This document shows positions 12,901 to 24,635 of a DNA stretch of 64,000 nt, piece after piece. This DNA comes from Anaeromyces robustus (Eukaryota > Neocallimastigomycota > Neocallimastigomycetes > Neocallimastigales > Neocallimastigaceae). The position numbers and the translations under genes were made by a program. The stretch spans positions 24,353 through 88,352 of the forward strand of contig MCFG01000293.1 in NCBI GenBank assembly GCA_002104895.1, written 5' to 3'. A model generated the notes under the pieces. The model was not told the DNA's origin and did no database searches. It worked only from the letters and a program-made list of their open reading frames with translations. Each line of letters opens with the position of its first letter. Within the stretch, counting starts at the first letter, position 1.

Positions 12901-14272
12901 ATTTTTATGGAAGATCAATGATATTAATTAATTCATAAATATTTATTTTATCTTATAGGAAAAATTATTATAAATTAAAGTTTGTTAATTATAAAATAAT
13001 TTACAACCTTAATGAAGGTAAAATATTTTATTGGTTAAAATTATTTTTTAATTTAATTTATATTAATTCAAAAAAATAATAAATTATAAAAATAACTATA
13101 TTAAATATAAAAAATAAATAAATAAAATTAAAATATTTTTTTTATATACAATTTTATTATAGATGTATACAATTTTTTAATAATTAGTAATAAACCTTAT
13201 ATATTAATAAAAATAAGAGAATTTAATTAAAAAATATTTTTATGGGTTAATATTATTGATGAATATTATATTATTAACCCGAATAAATATATTCATATAT
13301 ATAATGTTAATTTAATATATAATGAAATATTATTTATTCATATATTATTATATTAATTTTTATTATTATTGATAGTCATAAAGTATTTTATTTGATATAC
13401 CAATTAATTATATTTTATTAACAATAAATTAAAATTGTACTTGATGTTGAAAAAAAAATATATTATATATAATAATATATAATAATTAAACATTGTATAG
13501 AAATGGGAAATATTTGTAATATTAAAAAAAAATTTTTTTTTTTATTATTATTTATTTTAATTTAATTTAATAAAAATTAAATTTAAATAAATATAAAAAT
13601 AAAAAAATAAAGTTTGTACTATTTTATTTGGGTAATATATAAACGAATAAATTTTTCCTTTTTATTTCATTTTTTTTGTTTATTTTTTTTTCTCTTTTTC
13701 ATTATTAAATATTATTTACATCAAAATAATATAAAAAAAAAAAAAAATAGAAAAGAAAAAAAAAGATAATATATATTATATATTATATATAAAAAAAGAA
13801 AGAAAACAAAAAAAATTATTTTTGTCTTTTTTATTTTTTTATATGCTTTTTTTTTTATATTTTAAATACTCTTTGATATAGTATTTAATTAAAAAAAAGT
13901 TATTATTAAGATACTTTGTATTTTTTTATATATTTCTATATAAGAAAAAAGTATTTAAAATTTATTATATTTGATATATAATAAAAAAAATAGAAAACTA
14001 TTTTGTGTAAATAATTATTGATATAGACCTACATAAATAAATAAATAAATAAATAACAAATAAAAATAAATAAAAGAAAATTATATATAAAAACGAATAA
14101 ATCAATTAAACAAATATATATAAAAAAATAATAATAAAAATAACAAAATATAATATAACTTCATATCTTTATATCAAATCAAAACGAATAAGCAAACAAT
14201 AATTAAAAAATCAAATTTTATAAACTAGAATTAAAATTAAAAATAAAAAAAGGAAAGGAAAAAAAATTCAAA

Positions 14273-16684
14273 ATGAAGTGCTTTAATTTAATTCATGTTT
14301 TTATCACCTTATTTATATTAGGTGTAGTCAGAGCTACAACAGTTTATAATCCAATTATCTGGGCAGATGTACCTGATCCAGATATTATTAGAGTTGATGA
14401 TACTTACTATATGGTAAGTACTACTATGTTTTTTAATCCAGGTGCTCCAATAATGAAATCAAAAGATCTTGTTTCATGGAAAATTTGTAATTATGTTTAT
14501 GATAAACTTGCTGATGGTGATGTTCAAAATCTTGCAAGAGGTCAACATGATTATTCTCATGGTCAATGGGCTACTAGTTTACGTTATCATAAAGGAACTT
14601 TCTATGTTTTCTTTGGTAGTTATGGTACTAATAAATCTTACATTTTTAAAACAAAAGATATAGAAAATGGTCCATGGACTCGTACTGAACTTGGTGGTAT
14701 GTATCATGATGCTTCTATGATTTTTGATGATGATGGTAGAAATTATCTTGTTTATGGAGCTGGTGGTGAAATTAGAATTAAAGAATTTAATTCTGAAATG
14801 ACCGATTTTAAGAGAGGTGGTGCCGATAAAATTTTATTTAGAACTAACCTTTCAGGTCTTGCTGGTGAAGGTTCTCATGTTCAAAAAATTAATAATTATT
14901 ATTATATTTTCATTATTGCTTGGCCAAATGGTAAAGGTCGTATTGAAATTTGTTACCGTAGTAAAGATATTCTTGGTAATTATGAAAGTAGAACTGTATT
15001 AGATTCTGGTGTTGGTTCTTATGGTAGTGGTGTTGCCCAAGGTGGTATTGTTGATACTCCAGAAGGTAAATGGTATGGTTTACTTTTCCAAGATCATGGT
15101 TCTGTTGGTAGAATTCCAGTTCTTGTTCCAGTTAACTGGCAAAGTGATTGGCCAATGATGGGGGTTAATGGTAGAGCTCCAGTAACTTTCCAAATTGATG
15201 GAGATTTCAAAACTACTAAATTAGCTAAAAGTGATGATTTCAATTATAGTAGTAATGATGAATTAGATTTAGTTTGGCAATGGAATCATAATCCAGATAA
15301 TTCTGCTTGGTCTGTTACTGAACGTGAAGGTTGGTTAAGATTAAAAAATAAATATGTTGTAAGTGAACTTCTTAGAGCTAGAAATACTTTAACTATGCGT
15401 ACTGAAGGTCCAGCATGTACTAGTATTGTTAAAATGGATACTTCTAAAATGAAAGTTGGTGATTATGCTGGTCTTTCTGCCTTCCAATTTAAATATGGTA
15501 ATGTTGGTGTTTATGTTGCTGATAATGGTGAAAAACGTGTTTATATGGCAACTAATGGTGGTAATGAAATTAATAATAGTAGAAATTATATTGAACAAGA
15601 AACTCGTATGTCTGGTAATGAAATTTATCTTAAATTAGAATTCCGTTTCAATAATGTTGGAAATGATGGTAGTGCCTCAAACAATATTGATAGAGTTAAT
15701 TTCTATTATTCTTATGATGGTGATAAATGGACCAAGATTGGTAAGGAACTTGGTATGACCTATGATCTTACTCTTTTCACTGGTTATCGTAGTGCTCTTT
15801 ACAGTTACCCAACTAAATCTACTGGTGGTTATGTTGATTTTGATTATATTAAATATACACGTGAAAAATGGAATCAAGGTACCCTTCCAGATGATGCTGA
15901 TGATGATATTAAACCACAACCCATTGAACCAGATGAAAATGGTTATTATTTCCATAATACTTTTGAAGAAGATGAAGATACTTGGACTGGTAGACATACT
16001 GCTTCTATTCAAGTTAGTCAAAAAGCTGCTTATGCTGGTAAAAGTTCACTTTATTGTTATAAGAGAGAATATAATTGGACTGGTGCTCAACGTACTCTTT
16101 CTCCTAAAATGTTTAAACCAGGAGAAACTTATAGTTTCAGTGTTGTTGTAAGATATGATGAAGGACCAGCAAGTCAAAACTTTTACCTTACTCTTCAATA
16201 TGAAAATGGTACTGATGAAGTTCAATATGATAAGATTTCTATTGAATCCGTTAAAAAGGGAGAATGGACTCAACTTGCTAATGCTAATTATAAGATTCCA
16301 GCTAATGCTTATGATATGTATTTCTATGTTGAAACTGAAGAAGGTGAAGATAGTTTCTATGTTGATGAAGCTATTGGTGCTGTAGCTGGTACAGCTATTC
16401 CAGGACCAGGTTCTAGTGGTGGTAGTAGTGGATCTGATGATTGTTTTGCTATTAAACTTGGTTATAAATGTTGTAAAACTACTACTGTTACCATTTATGA
16501 AGATAATGATGGACCATGGGGTATTGAAAATGATGAATGGTGTGGTCTTAAAAAAGCTAGTAAAACTTGTTGGGCTTCAGCTTTAGGTTATCCATGTTGT
16601 AGTAGTTCAAGTGTTACTGTTTATGAAGAAGATTCTAATGGTAAATGGGGTATTGAAAATGATAATTGGTGTGGTATTCCATAA
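14273..16684 (+). CDS. Cellulosomal GH43 glycosidase with CBM22-like module and two fungal dockerins
   Basis: 803 residues, likely a beta-xylosidase or alpha-L-arabinofuranosidase acting on hemicellulose outside the cell. Signal peptide about 1-21. The GH43 five-bladed propeller (about 24-310) shows the expected acidic triad: base Asp35 in VPDPDII, pKa-modulating Asp146 in YHDASMIF, and acid Glu199 in GEGSHV. A beta-sandwich accessory domain follows (about 320-540), as in larger GH43 proteins. A carbohydrate-binding module (about 557-706; [19 protein letters not shown]) fits CBM22. After a Gly/Ser linker come two tandem fungal dockerins (about 724-760 and 769-803), each with the GYxCC and W-GIENDxWCG signature (CBM10-like fold), which would dock the enzyme on a fungal cellulosome scaffoldin. 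The start is the ATG directly before the signal peptide, in an A-rich context. The exact substrate is uncertain. Confidence 0.93.
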   Translation: MKCFNLIHVFITLFILGVVRATTVYNPIIWADVPDPDIIRVDDTYYMVSTTMFFNPGAPIMKSKDLVSWKICNYVYDKLADGDVQNLARGQHDYSHGQWATSLRYHKGTFYVFFGSYGTNKSYIFKTKDIENGPWTRTELGGMYHDASMIFDDDGRNYLVYGAGGEIRIKEFNSEMTDFKRGGADKILFRTNLSGLAGEGSHVQKINNYYYIFIIAWPNGKGRIEICYRSKDILGNYESRTVLDSGVGSYGSGVAQGGIVDTPEGKWYGLLFQDHGSVGRIPVLVPVNWQSDWPMMGVNGRAPVTFQIDGDFKTTKLAKSDDFNYSSNDELDLVWQWNHNPDNSAWSVTEREGWLRLKNKYVVSELLRARNTLTMRTEGPACTSIVKMDTSKMKVGDYAGLSAFQFKYGNVGVYVADNGEKRVYMATNGGNEINNSRNYIEQETRMSGNEIYLKLEFRFNNVGNDGSASNNIDRVNFYYSYDGDKWTKIGKELGMTYDLTLFTGYRSALYSYPTKSTGGYVDFDYIKYTREKWNQGTLPDDADDDIKPQPIEPDENGYYFHNTFEEDEDTWTGRHTASIQVSQKAAYAGKSSLYCYKREYNWTGAQRTLSPKMFKPGETYSFSVVVRYDEGPASQNFYLTLQYENGTDEVQYDKISIESVKKGEWTQLANANYKIPANAYDMYFYVETEEGEDSFYVDEAIGAVAGTAIPGPGSSGGSSGSDDCFAIKLGYKCCKTTTVTIYEDNDGPWGIENDEWCGLKKASKTCWASALGYPCCSSSSVTVYEEDSNGKWGIENDNWCGIP

Positions 16685-17150
16685 ATCATACAATCATTTA
16701 CACTAAATGTTTATAAAATCAATCAATCAATCAAACAATAAATAAAATAAAATTAAAACAAAAAAAAAATTTAAAAATATTTTAAAAATAAATAAAAAGA
16801 AAAAAAATTTAAAATATTTCTAAATTTTTAAATTTTTATATATTTGAAAAAATTTTGAATAGAAAAAAAAATTTTTTTTTAATATATATATATAAAATTA
16901 AAAAAGAAAAAGAAAAAAAAAAAAACTTTTTTTTTTTTTTTTTTTTTTTCAATTTAATTTTTAAAAAAAATAATATATTATATATTTTTTTGATTCATAA
17001 AAACTTAAAAGTATATAAATATATATATAAATAATTAAATATTGCGATAAACGATACTCTATATATCATATATTATATAATATAAAATAGAATGTAAAAA
17101 ATAACAAAATTATATATAAATTTTATTATAGTTTTTTTTATATTCATTTC

Positions 17151-17188
<38 letters not shown>

Positions 17189-17690
17189 AAAAATAAAAAA
17201 ATTACGACACAAATATTATATAGAAAAAAAAAATTAAAAAATAACTATTTAAAAATCAATGAAAAGGAAGTAACACTACTAATTATTTTTTTTATTTTAA
17301 CATTTAAATTTATTTTTAGAACTAAATTATAAAAGTTTTTTTTAAACATTTACATTTATATTTTTTTTTAGAACAAATTGATAAAAAAAAAAAAAAAAAC
17401 TAAAGTAATATAAATATTATGATGATAACACATATACACCACATATATATATTAATTTGAAAAAAAAAATTAATAAAAAATAAGTAAAAAATAAGTAAAA
17501 AAAAAGCTAACAAATTGTTTTTTTTTTGTTGTTTTTTTATATTATATATTATTATATTATATTTTAGTATTTTTTTTTTTTGTATAATTATTTTATTTAT
17601 ATACATATTATTATAACTATGTTATGTTATTATTATTATTATCATTATTTTTAATAATATGTTTCTATTAATGATTTATTTATCTGAATT

Positions 17691-17843
17691 AAAAAAAAAA
17701 TCTTTTTTATTATTTAATATTATTTAATAATATATTGGTATATTTCTATTTATAATTTTTATTTGAAAAAAAAATCTTTTTTATTATTTAATATTATTTA
17801 ATAATATACTGGTACATTTCTATTTGTAATTTTTATTTATTTA
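17691..17843. repeat. Tandem duplication, 74-bp unit, two copies
   Basis: The unit starting with TCTTTTTTATTATTTAATA at 17701 recurs at 17775 with only a few substitutions (for example TATTGGTATA against TACTGGTACA). The high identity suggests a recent slippage or unequal-exchange event. Confidence 0.85.
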
Positions 17844-18003
17844 ATTTAAATTAAGAAAAAAAAAAAATAAATGTTTATATAATTAATATTATAAAATACA
17901 TTCTTTTTATTAGTATTGAAAAAATACTTTTAAATTATTATGAATTTTTTTATAATTTTAAAATATTTATAATTATTATAATAAATTATTGAATATATAT
18001 GTA

Positions 18004-18138
18004 AAAAATTAAAATGTCTATAATCATTCTAATAAACTACTAAACGTATATAAAAAATTAAAATATCTATAATCATTCTAATAAACTACTAAACGTATAT
18101 AAAAAATTAAAATATCTATATAAATTACTAAATGTATG
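18004..18138. repeat. Tandem repeat, 49-bp unit, about 2.5 copies
   Basis: CTATAATCATTCTAATAAAC begins at 18018 and again at 18067. A third, partial and diverged copy follows (AAATTACTAAATGTATGT). Two ACTACTAAACGTATAT blocks mark the unit ends. It lies just 3' of the lectin-glycosyltransferase gene. Confidence 0.85.
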
Positions 18139-18221
18139 TAAAAAATAATTTACAAGTTTTATAACTTTTTTTTTTTTTTTTTTTTTTTTAATTTTTTTTT
18201 ATCAAAACTTTTAAAAAATTT

Positions 18222-20037
18222 TTAATCTTGAAGTCCTACTTGAACTTGTTCTTTTTTCGGTTTTGCATAATATTCTAATACTTCTTTTCTTATTTGTTTA
18301 TTAGTTTTTGAAAATTTTTCGGGATGTTCTTTTATATATTTTGTTTTGTTCTTATACATTTCCATTTTTTCATCTTTAAAACCACCCATTAAATGGGCTA
18401 TAAAATCACTTGTAAAACCATTAAACCATTTACTAGGAACAATAACATAATGATTATCTTCATCATTTTCAAGTAATACATTATTCATGGCTTGTTGATC
18501 AGGATAGATTAATTTTTTTTTCGTATTGTAATATGGATAGGTTATTGAACGCATTAAGAAATCTAATGACCATTCATGAATTTCAATGATAAATACACCA
18601 CCATTAACACCATCATAACCTCCTCCTTTTTTATCATCATCTGCTATTATAAAATGTGTTTTACTCATTTCATCACTCGGTAAATAGGCTTCAATTTTAA
18701 TATTTGGATTAATAATAAATGTATCATTATCTACGTAACTATTTATCAGTATAATTATAATAAGTTATAAGTAAATTTAAAATTTATTAATAAATATTTA
18801 TAGCTATAATATAAATATATAATACAAGTATATAATATATTATATATAATATATAATTTAAATATATAATATATTATATAAAATATAATTATAAAAACAA
18901 AATAAAAATATAAAATATAAATATATATAATATATAACATAAAATAAAAATAAAACTAAAAATAAATAGTTACAAAATCCAGCCAGTTCTATTATTTTTT
19001 AATTCATTTATCATTAAATCAATAACAGAATATAATTTCAAAAAGTAAACTTGTCTTGAGGGACTAAAATTAAAATCATAGAAATGATAGTCATATCCAT
19101 GAATTTTTGAGTATTGATAAAATTCACTTACTGAATTTTCTTCAAGACTATTTACATTAATTCCATTATAAAATTGAACAATTTTAATATTTATTTTTTC
19201 CAATTTCTAGAATTATTTTATAAAATTATTATTTCATTTTTGTGAATAATATTAGTAATATTTAAAATAAAACAATAAAAAAAAAATTATAATATTTTTA
19301 TAAAATATTAATAATTTAATAGGATTAGTTAAATAATATTTTAAATATATTATATTAATATTTACCGGAATTTTTTCACAATGGTACTCAATTTCAATAT
19401 ATTTTATAATATTTTTACAAGGATCTTTTAACATAGTAGTTCTATTACTAACCATACAATATCTTTTTCCTTCACAAAGTTGTTTTATAACTTTATTTGC
19501 TGAATAACCACATTCTTCACCATTATAATTTTGATTGTAAAGATTATTGTGGTTGGGATTACAATATTCAGTTTCATTTTTACGTCTTCCATAAAAAGCA
19601 TTATCAATTTTAATAACATAATATTTTGGACAAAGAATTTCATAACCTTTTTGAACTTCAGGTCTTATATTTCTTGGTAATTCACAAAAATGTTCTATTT
19701 TTTTTTCTAATTCATTTTTAAGATTTTTATATTTATTATAATCATAATAAAATGAGTCATCTTCAATTGTTGTTATATTGAATAAATTTCTTTTTTTCCC
19801 GTTATCAAGTGTTCGGTTAAGTGTAATAGGTCCATTAGTATTTTTTAAATTAACATAAGTAAATCCTTTTGGTAAATCATCATTTGTTATATATGAATCT
19901 ATATTATAATCTAATGTATTTTTTTTTAAGAAAACAAAATAATAGAACTGTACTACAATAAAAATAAAGCATAATATTGGTATGCCTATCGTAATATTTT
20001 TATAAGTTAATATTTTGATATTATTAGCCCTTATCAT
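18222..20037 (-). CDS. Type II membrane glycosyltransferase: SUEL lectin domain fused to a GT34-like domain (3 exons)
   Basis: Reconstructed as complement(18222-18738, 18974-19206, 19366-20037): 1422 nt, 473 residues, in phase throughout. Introns 19207-19365 and 18739-18973 have GTAAAT/GTAACT donors and TAG acceptors. A membrane anchor (about 17-36) makes this a type II, probably Golgi, protein. Residues about 118-220 match the SUEL/galactose-rhamnose-binding lectin fold: Cys136, the AFYGR motif (147-151), and Cys159, 176, 188, 194, 207 and 220, ending in KDPCKNxxKYxExxYxC. The catalytic part (225-473) has the GMA12/MNN10 (GT34) layout: ExSxxEFYxYxxxHGY, GWIF, the DxD metal-binding motif DND (305-307) that the second splice junction restores, NGGVF, then EWSLDFL. 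It would use a nucleotide sugar (GDP-mannose or UDP-galactose in characterised GT34 enzymes). Donor and acceptor are unknown. The distant DUF273 grouping is an alternative name. Confidence 0.8.
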
Positions 20038-20206
20038 TTTATATATAACTGCTTTTTTTTTTTTTTTTTTTTTTATTTTATTTTTTCTTTTAATATTTAA
20101 TAAGGTATAAAAATATTTTAAACATTGATATACATAAATACATAAAGATATTACTATATCATGATAATTATTAATAGAATTATTATTATTTATTACTTAT
20201 TATTAC

Positions 20207-20240
<34 letters not shown>

Positions 20241-21244
20241 AAATAAAAAAAAAATATCTTAAATTTAATTAACGAGTTCTTTTTAAAAATTTTTATAAAA
20301 CCTTTTTTTTTTAAAAAAAAAAAATTATTAATATAATTGGTAATATTAAATTTTTATTTTAATCACTTTAATTAGATAAATTTGTAACATCTATACATTA
20401 TAATTATCAAAAATATGATTTTGGAAATTTTAATTTTTTTATAACAAGAAAACCAATTTTTGATGTATCTTTAATTATTTCAGCTATTAAAAGAAAAAAA
20501 AAAAAAAAAAAAAAAAAAAGAAGATCCTCATTTTTTTTTTTTTATTTAGTATTATTGAATTATTTCAATATTATTCCAAGATAATGGGTAACCAATTATT
20601 CCTAATTTTTTAATAATCTATAGATTTACTATTTTTTATAATTAATAGAATTATGATTTGATTTATAATTAATTATACGCCATCTCAATGTTATCTATAT
20701 ATTTTATTATTATTAATAGTATTATTAATGATATTTCTATTTTTATTTTTTATCATTATTTTATTTTATTTTAATTTATTTATTTTTTTTTTTTTTTTTA
20801 TATTAGTATTTTTTTTTTTTTTTAATTTGTTATTATAGTATAATAATATAAATAACTTCATCAATTAATAAATATATTATTTATTATTATTATAAAATAT
20901 ATATATAAATTGATAATTAAGCCATTATTTTTTTTTTTGCGGATAAGTAAAAGTTAATAAACTTTTAAAGTAATTTTTCCATTATTTTAAATAAATTAAA
21001 AATACCAAAAAAATTAAAATTATTTTTTAAAAATATGATTTGAAAAAATATAAAAAAAAATTTTATTTTATTAAATGATTTGTTTATTCTCTTAAGAAAA
21101 AAATATTTGTTAAAGAAAAAAAAAAAGAAGAGATAGTTTAAACTCTTACGAAAAAAGAATTTTGTAAAGTTAAAAAATTTATATTTTTTGAAAAAAGATA
21201 AAAATATTTTAATATAAAAAAAATAAAATAAAAAAAAAAAAAAA
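20038..21244. other. Divergent intergenic region
   Basis: Shared upstream region of the minus-strand glycosyltransferase and the plus-strand AAA-ATPase gene. It holds long T and A runs (20210-20240, 20491-20520). Near 21060-21150 two related segments occur, each with a CTCTTA(A/C)GAAAAAA(A/G) core, just before the ATPase gene; they could be regulatory, but that is only a guess. Confidence 0.4.
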
Positions 21245-23527
21245 ATGAATTTCGAAAATCATGAAGCAGAATTTAAAAGACCAACCCTATTAATTTTTGA
21301 ATGTATTATACGTAATGATCAAGAAGAAAAAGTTGTTATTAATGCTTTGAAAGCTGCTACAAGTAAAATGATTACATTAGAAAATCCAAGAAAAGGTGTT
21401 CCAATTTTTGCATTTAGTAAAGTTAAAGATTTAACTAAAACTATAAGAAATGATAATGATGATGATAATGATGAAGAAACAAAAAATCAACCAAGAATTT
21501 TACATTTTTTAGAATGTTATAATGAATTAGATTCTTGGCTTGATCAACTTACTCAAGAAGAAGCTTCTATTGTTAGTGATATGTTTATAAAATATATTAA
21601 TGATTATATTAAAGGTACAATAATTAATCCATACCTTTCATCCGATACTTTTAGAGTTTCTTTAATTGATACTTTAAGAACCATGTGTGTAATACCAAAG
21701 TATGGTGAAGTTTTTAATATTGAATCTATATGTAATCAATATGTTGAAAAATTAGGTGATAAAATGAGACCTTCTCAATCCATGGTAGAAATTGAATTAT
21801 TAGTTGAACCATTACCAACAGATAATAATAGTGAAAATCTTTTAAAAGTTTGTAAAGAATTAATTCCTGCTTCAGCTCCTTTATCTCCATGGGTTGCATG
21901 TATTATTCCAAATTGGAAATTTAACAAATTTATTTCTGTAAAAAATAAAATTAATATTAATACTGATGAAAATAATGATAATAATAATGATAGTGATAAA
22001 AAACGTATTCCATTACAACCTAATGAATTAAAACAATTTGAATCTAATTATTCTGTAAATGCTTTTGTTATTTTAATTATTACTAGTTCACCTGATATAA
22101 ATTTAAAAGACATATTTAAAAAAAATATCGTTGAAAATATTATTAAAAATACAAAAAATCATGATTTAAATTATATCGCTCCAAATTTAACTAATGAAGA
22201 AAATCAAAATGCTATTGATTATTTAAAATCTATAGGTATACGTATTCATGAAACAAGAGAAGTTGTTGCTGGTTATCTTTTACATCCAGCATTTGCTAAA
22301 AAATGGGAAGGTAATAAAGAACAAAAAGGTACAGATAAATCAATTTTTTTAAAATATACTTATCAAAAACCAAAATCAACAACAACAACAACAACATCAT
22401 CATCATCATCACAAGTAATATCCTCTGAAGAAAAAAATACAGAAAATTCTAATTCTAATGTTAATCAAATTACAAAAGATGGTATATTAATATGTGATCA
22501 TCCTTATTTCAATAAAAGAATAAATGAATTAACAAATAATATTGAATCCTATATTTTTGATAAATCATTTATGATTAAGAATAAAAAAGGTTTAAAAAAA
22601 GCAAAAGTGGATACTATACCTGTACTTTCAATAGTTAATTATTTTTGTGGTTTTGGTATGAATGATAATGAAATATCATCACAAACTATTTTTAGTCAAT
22701 TAGAACGTTTTCGTAATATTAAAAATGAATTAGAATTTTTTAATTCAACAACGACTGAAACCATTGAAAAGAATCCCTATATTAGTCATCGTATAAATAA
22801 ATTTACTGAATTAATTGGTCGTATTGGTTATGATATTACTTCCAACCAAAAAAAATTTAATGTAAAATTTGAAGGGATAACAGAACTTATAATGGAAATT
22901 GAAAAAGATTTTAATCATATTATACAACCAGCACGTGAAGCTATATTAAATCTTAGTTTTGGAAAAATTAATTATTTAGGTCTTCAAGAATTATATCGTA
23001 TAGGTAAAAATGTTATTACAACCAAAGTTGGGGCATTAAATGGTATTCCTGTAATGTATCGTATAACCGATGCCTATTATGAACATCAACGTTCATTATT
23101 TGGTGGGAAAAAATATAATTTTTATTTAATTTTAGAAACCGTTGTTCAAGTAGGAGAAGAATATGTATGTGTTTATTTTGAAAATGTTTTATCGAATTGG
23201 AATAATGAAAAAGAAATTCATTTATTAGAATATCAAGTTATTAATAATAATAATAATGAAGAAGAGGATTTATCTTCAATTCCAAAATGTATTTTTAAGT
23301 ATCATGAAATTTTAAAATCTTTAGGAGGATTTCCTGCTTATCGTAAATATAATTCCAATACTTTTATACCACATCAAAGAAAATCTATTGGAGGTGCAAG
23401 TTCAATGAAAAGTCTTTCTTCTGATGGATTAATGGTAGTTGATACGGAATTAGGTATGAATATGAATTATCATTTAATATCTAATGTAGATAAATGTTGG
23501 AGAAGCTATTTTATCAACGATGCGTGA
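21245..23527 (+). CDS. N-terminal part of a large AAA-ATPase (DUF7025-like), separated from its ATPase domain by a frameshift
   Basis: A 760-residue frame, with no signal peptide or membrane segment, that ends at TGA (23525-23527). The first half (1-360) is not recognised; it has Asn/Asp-rich inserts (about 62-80, 236-256) and a Thr/Ser tract near 379-392. Residues about 560-740 (LSFGKINYLGLQELYRIGK, then VMYRITDAYYEHQ, then FYLILETVVQVGEEYVCVYF) resemble the DUF7025 region that precedes the AAA domain in many fungal ATPases. The final CWRSYFIN fits the usual link to the ATPase domain, which continues in another frame from about 23520. It is therefore best read as the first two-thirds of one protein. 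Either the assembly has a one-base error, or the gene is broken, or a +1 frameshift operates. The start ATG at 21245 follows an A-rich leader. Confidence 0.75.
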   Translation: MNFENHEAEFKRPTLLIFECIIRNDQEEKVVINALKAATSKMITLENPRKGVPIFAFSKVKDLTKTIRNDNDDDNDEETKNQPRILHFLECYNELDSWLDQLTQEEASIVSDMFIKYINDYIKGTIINPYLSSDTFRVSLIDTLRTMCVIPKYGEVFNIESICNQYVEKLGDKMRPSQSMVEIELLVEPLPTDNNSENLLKVCKELIPASAPLSPWVACIIPNWKFNKFISVKNKININTDENNDNNNDSDKKRIPLQPNELKQFESNYSVNAFVILIITSSPDINLKDIFKKNIVENIIKNTKNHDLNYIAPNLTNEENQNAIDYLKSIGIRIHETREVVAGYLLHPAFAKKWEGNKEQKGTDKSIFLKYTYQKPKSTTTTTTSSSSSQVISSEEKNTENSNSNVNQITKDGILICDHPYFNKRINELTNNIESYIFDKSFMIKNKKGLKKAKVDTIPVLSIVNYFCGFGMNDNEISSQTIFSQLERFRNIKNELEFFNSTTTETIEKNPYISHRINKFTELIGRIGYDITSNQKKFNVKFEGITELIMEIEKDFNHIIQPAREAILNLSFGKINYLGLQELYRIGKNVITTKVGALNGIPVMYRITDAYYEHQRSLFGGKKYNFYLILETVVQVGEEYVCVYFENVLSNWNNEKEIHLLEYQVINNNNNEEEDLSSIPKCIFKYHEILKSLGGFPAYRKYNSNTFIPHQRKSIGGASSMKSLSSDGLMVVDTELGMNMNYHLISNVDKCWRSYFINDA

Positions 23528-24635
23528 TTATTTAAGACTTAAAAAAAGATCTAATGATAATGAACAAGATACAGAATTAAAAAGATTTGAACGTTATAAA
23601 AGTCATGGATTACAAGTTTTTACTTATCTTCCAGATGAACTTAAATATATTATATGGCCAACCGTTGTTGCCTTTTCTTTAATTCAAAAAATTTGGGGTT
23701 ATGCTATTGTTAGTGGTATAGAATCTGTTACCCCTTCTAGTATAGCATGGAATCAATTAGTTTTACCTTCATCTACAAAAGAAATGCTTTTTGCTACAGC
23801 AGCTGCATCATTACGTGGAGAAAATCGTATAAATTGTGGAATTCAATATGATGAATTAAAAAATGATAAAGAAGCTTCTTATGCCATGAAACTATTATCT
23901 AAACCTCCAAGATATAAAGCTAGAGATATTGTTAGTTCACGTGTTATTGGTTCCTTATTTTTACTTTATGGTGCACCAGGTACCGGTAAAACTTTAACAG
24001 TGGAAAGTTTAGCCAGACTTTTTGGTAGACCCTTATATTCTGTATCTTTTGCAGAATTAGGTTCAAATGTAACAGAATTAGAAGAACGGTTAACAGATGT
24101 TTTATTTTTAGCATCACATTGGGGAGCATTAATTTTATTAGATGAAGGAGATGCTTTAGTAGAAAAAAGGAAAAGTGGACAATTAATGCTTAATTCAATG
24201 ACTTCTATTTTATTAAGATTATTAGAAAGTTTTGATGGTACACTTTTTATAACAAGTAATCGCGCTTCTTCTTTTGATCCAGCTGCACTTAGTCGAGTTA
24301 CATTAGCTATAGAATATAAACCATTAAAAGAAACAGGTAAAAAATTAGTATGGAAGAATGCATTAATAAGAGTATTTGCGGATGAAATATTAGAAAATAA
24401 TGAAAGACGAGGAGAAATAGCTGCAGAAGAATATGTTAATAAACATTTTGATTTAAATCAATTAGGACAATTTAAAGGAAGTGGTAGATCAGTTAATGCG
24501 GTTATACGTTTAGCTATAGGACTTAGTGATAAAAGAGATGAAGCCTTATCTCAAAAAATTATTAATGATGCTATTGATGTATATACATTATTTAATGATG
24601 AATTATTAAAAGAATGTCCCGAAAGTTGGGATTAA
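23520..24635 (+). CDS. AAA-ATPase domain, C-terminal continuation of the preceding frame
   Basis: A 371-residue frame overlapping the previous one by 8 bases in the +1 register. It has a full AAA core: Walker A GAPGTGKT (151-158), Walker B ALILLDEGD (203-211), sensor-1 FITSNR (about 244-249), and the SRVTLAIEY stretch typical of the fungal ATPases in which an AAA domain follows DUF7025. YSVSFAELG and ELEERL occupy the positions where those proteins have VGDLGTTPxELE. The domain would hydrolyse ATP to remodel an unknown partner. The initial ATG is unlikely to be a genuine start: RDYLRLKKR continues the linker from WRSYFIN in the upstream frame. No GT...AG intron of realistic size can join the two frames. 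Codon use is the same as upstream. Confidence 0.85.
   Translation: MRDYLRLKKRSNDNEQDTELKRFERYKSHGLQVFTYLPDELKYIIWPTVVAFSLIQKIWGYAIVSGIESVTPSSIAWNQLVLPSSTKEMLFATAAASLRGENRINCGIQYDELKNDKEASYAMKLLSKPPRYKARDIVSSRVIGSLFLLYGAPGTGKTLTVESLARLFGRPLYSVSFAELGSNVTELEERLTDVLFLASHWGALILLDEGDALVEKRKSGQLMLNSMTSILLRLLESFDGTLFITSNRASSFDPAALSRVTLAIEYKPLKETGKKLVWKNALIRVFADEILENNERRGEIAAEEYVNKHFDLNQLGQFKGSGRSVNAVIRLAIGLSDKRDEALSQKIINDAIDVYTLFNDELLKECPESWD

Larger units (their letters stand above)
16685..18221. other. Intergenic, A/T-rich with two tandem repeats
   Basis: Region between convergent genes. Long poly(A) and poly(T) runs (for example 17155-17186 and 18167-18189) and two short tandem arrays (separate entries). 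The open frame at 17400-17606 is Ile/Lys/Phe-rich low complexity and was not accepted. Confidence 0.5.

Noticed and set aside
14469-16385. Several other-frame open frames inside the GH43 gene
   Set aside because: Shadow frames of a well-supported gene, with composition typical of shifted reading.
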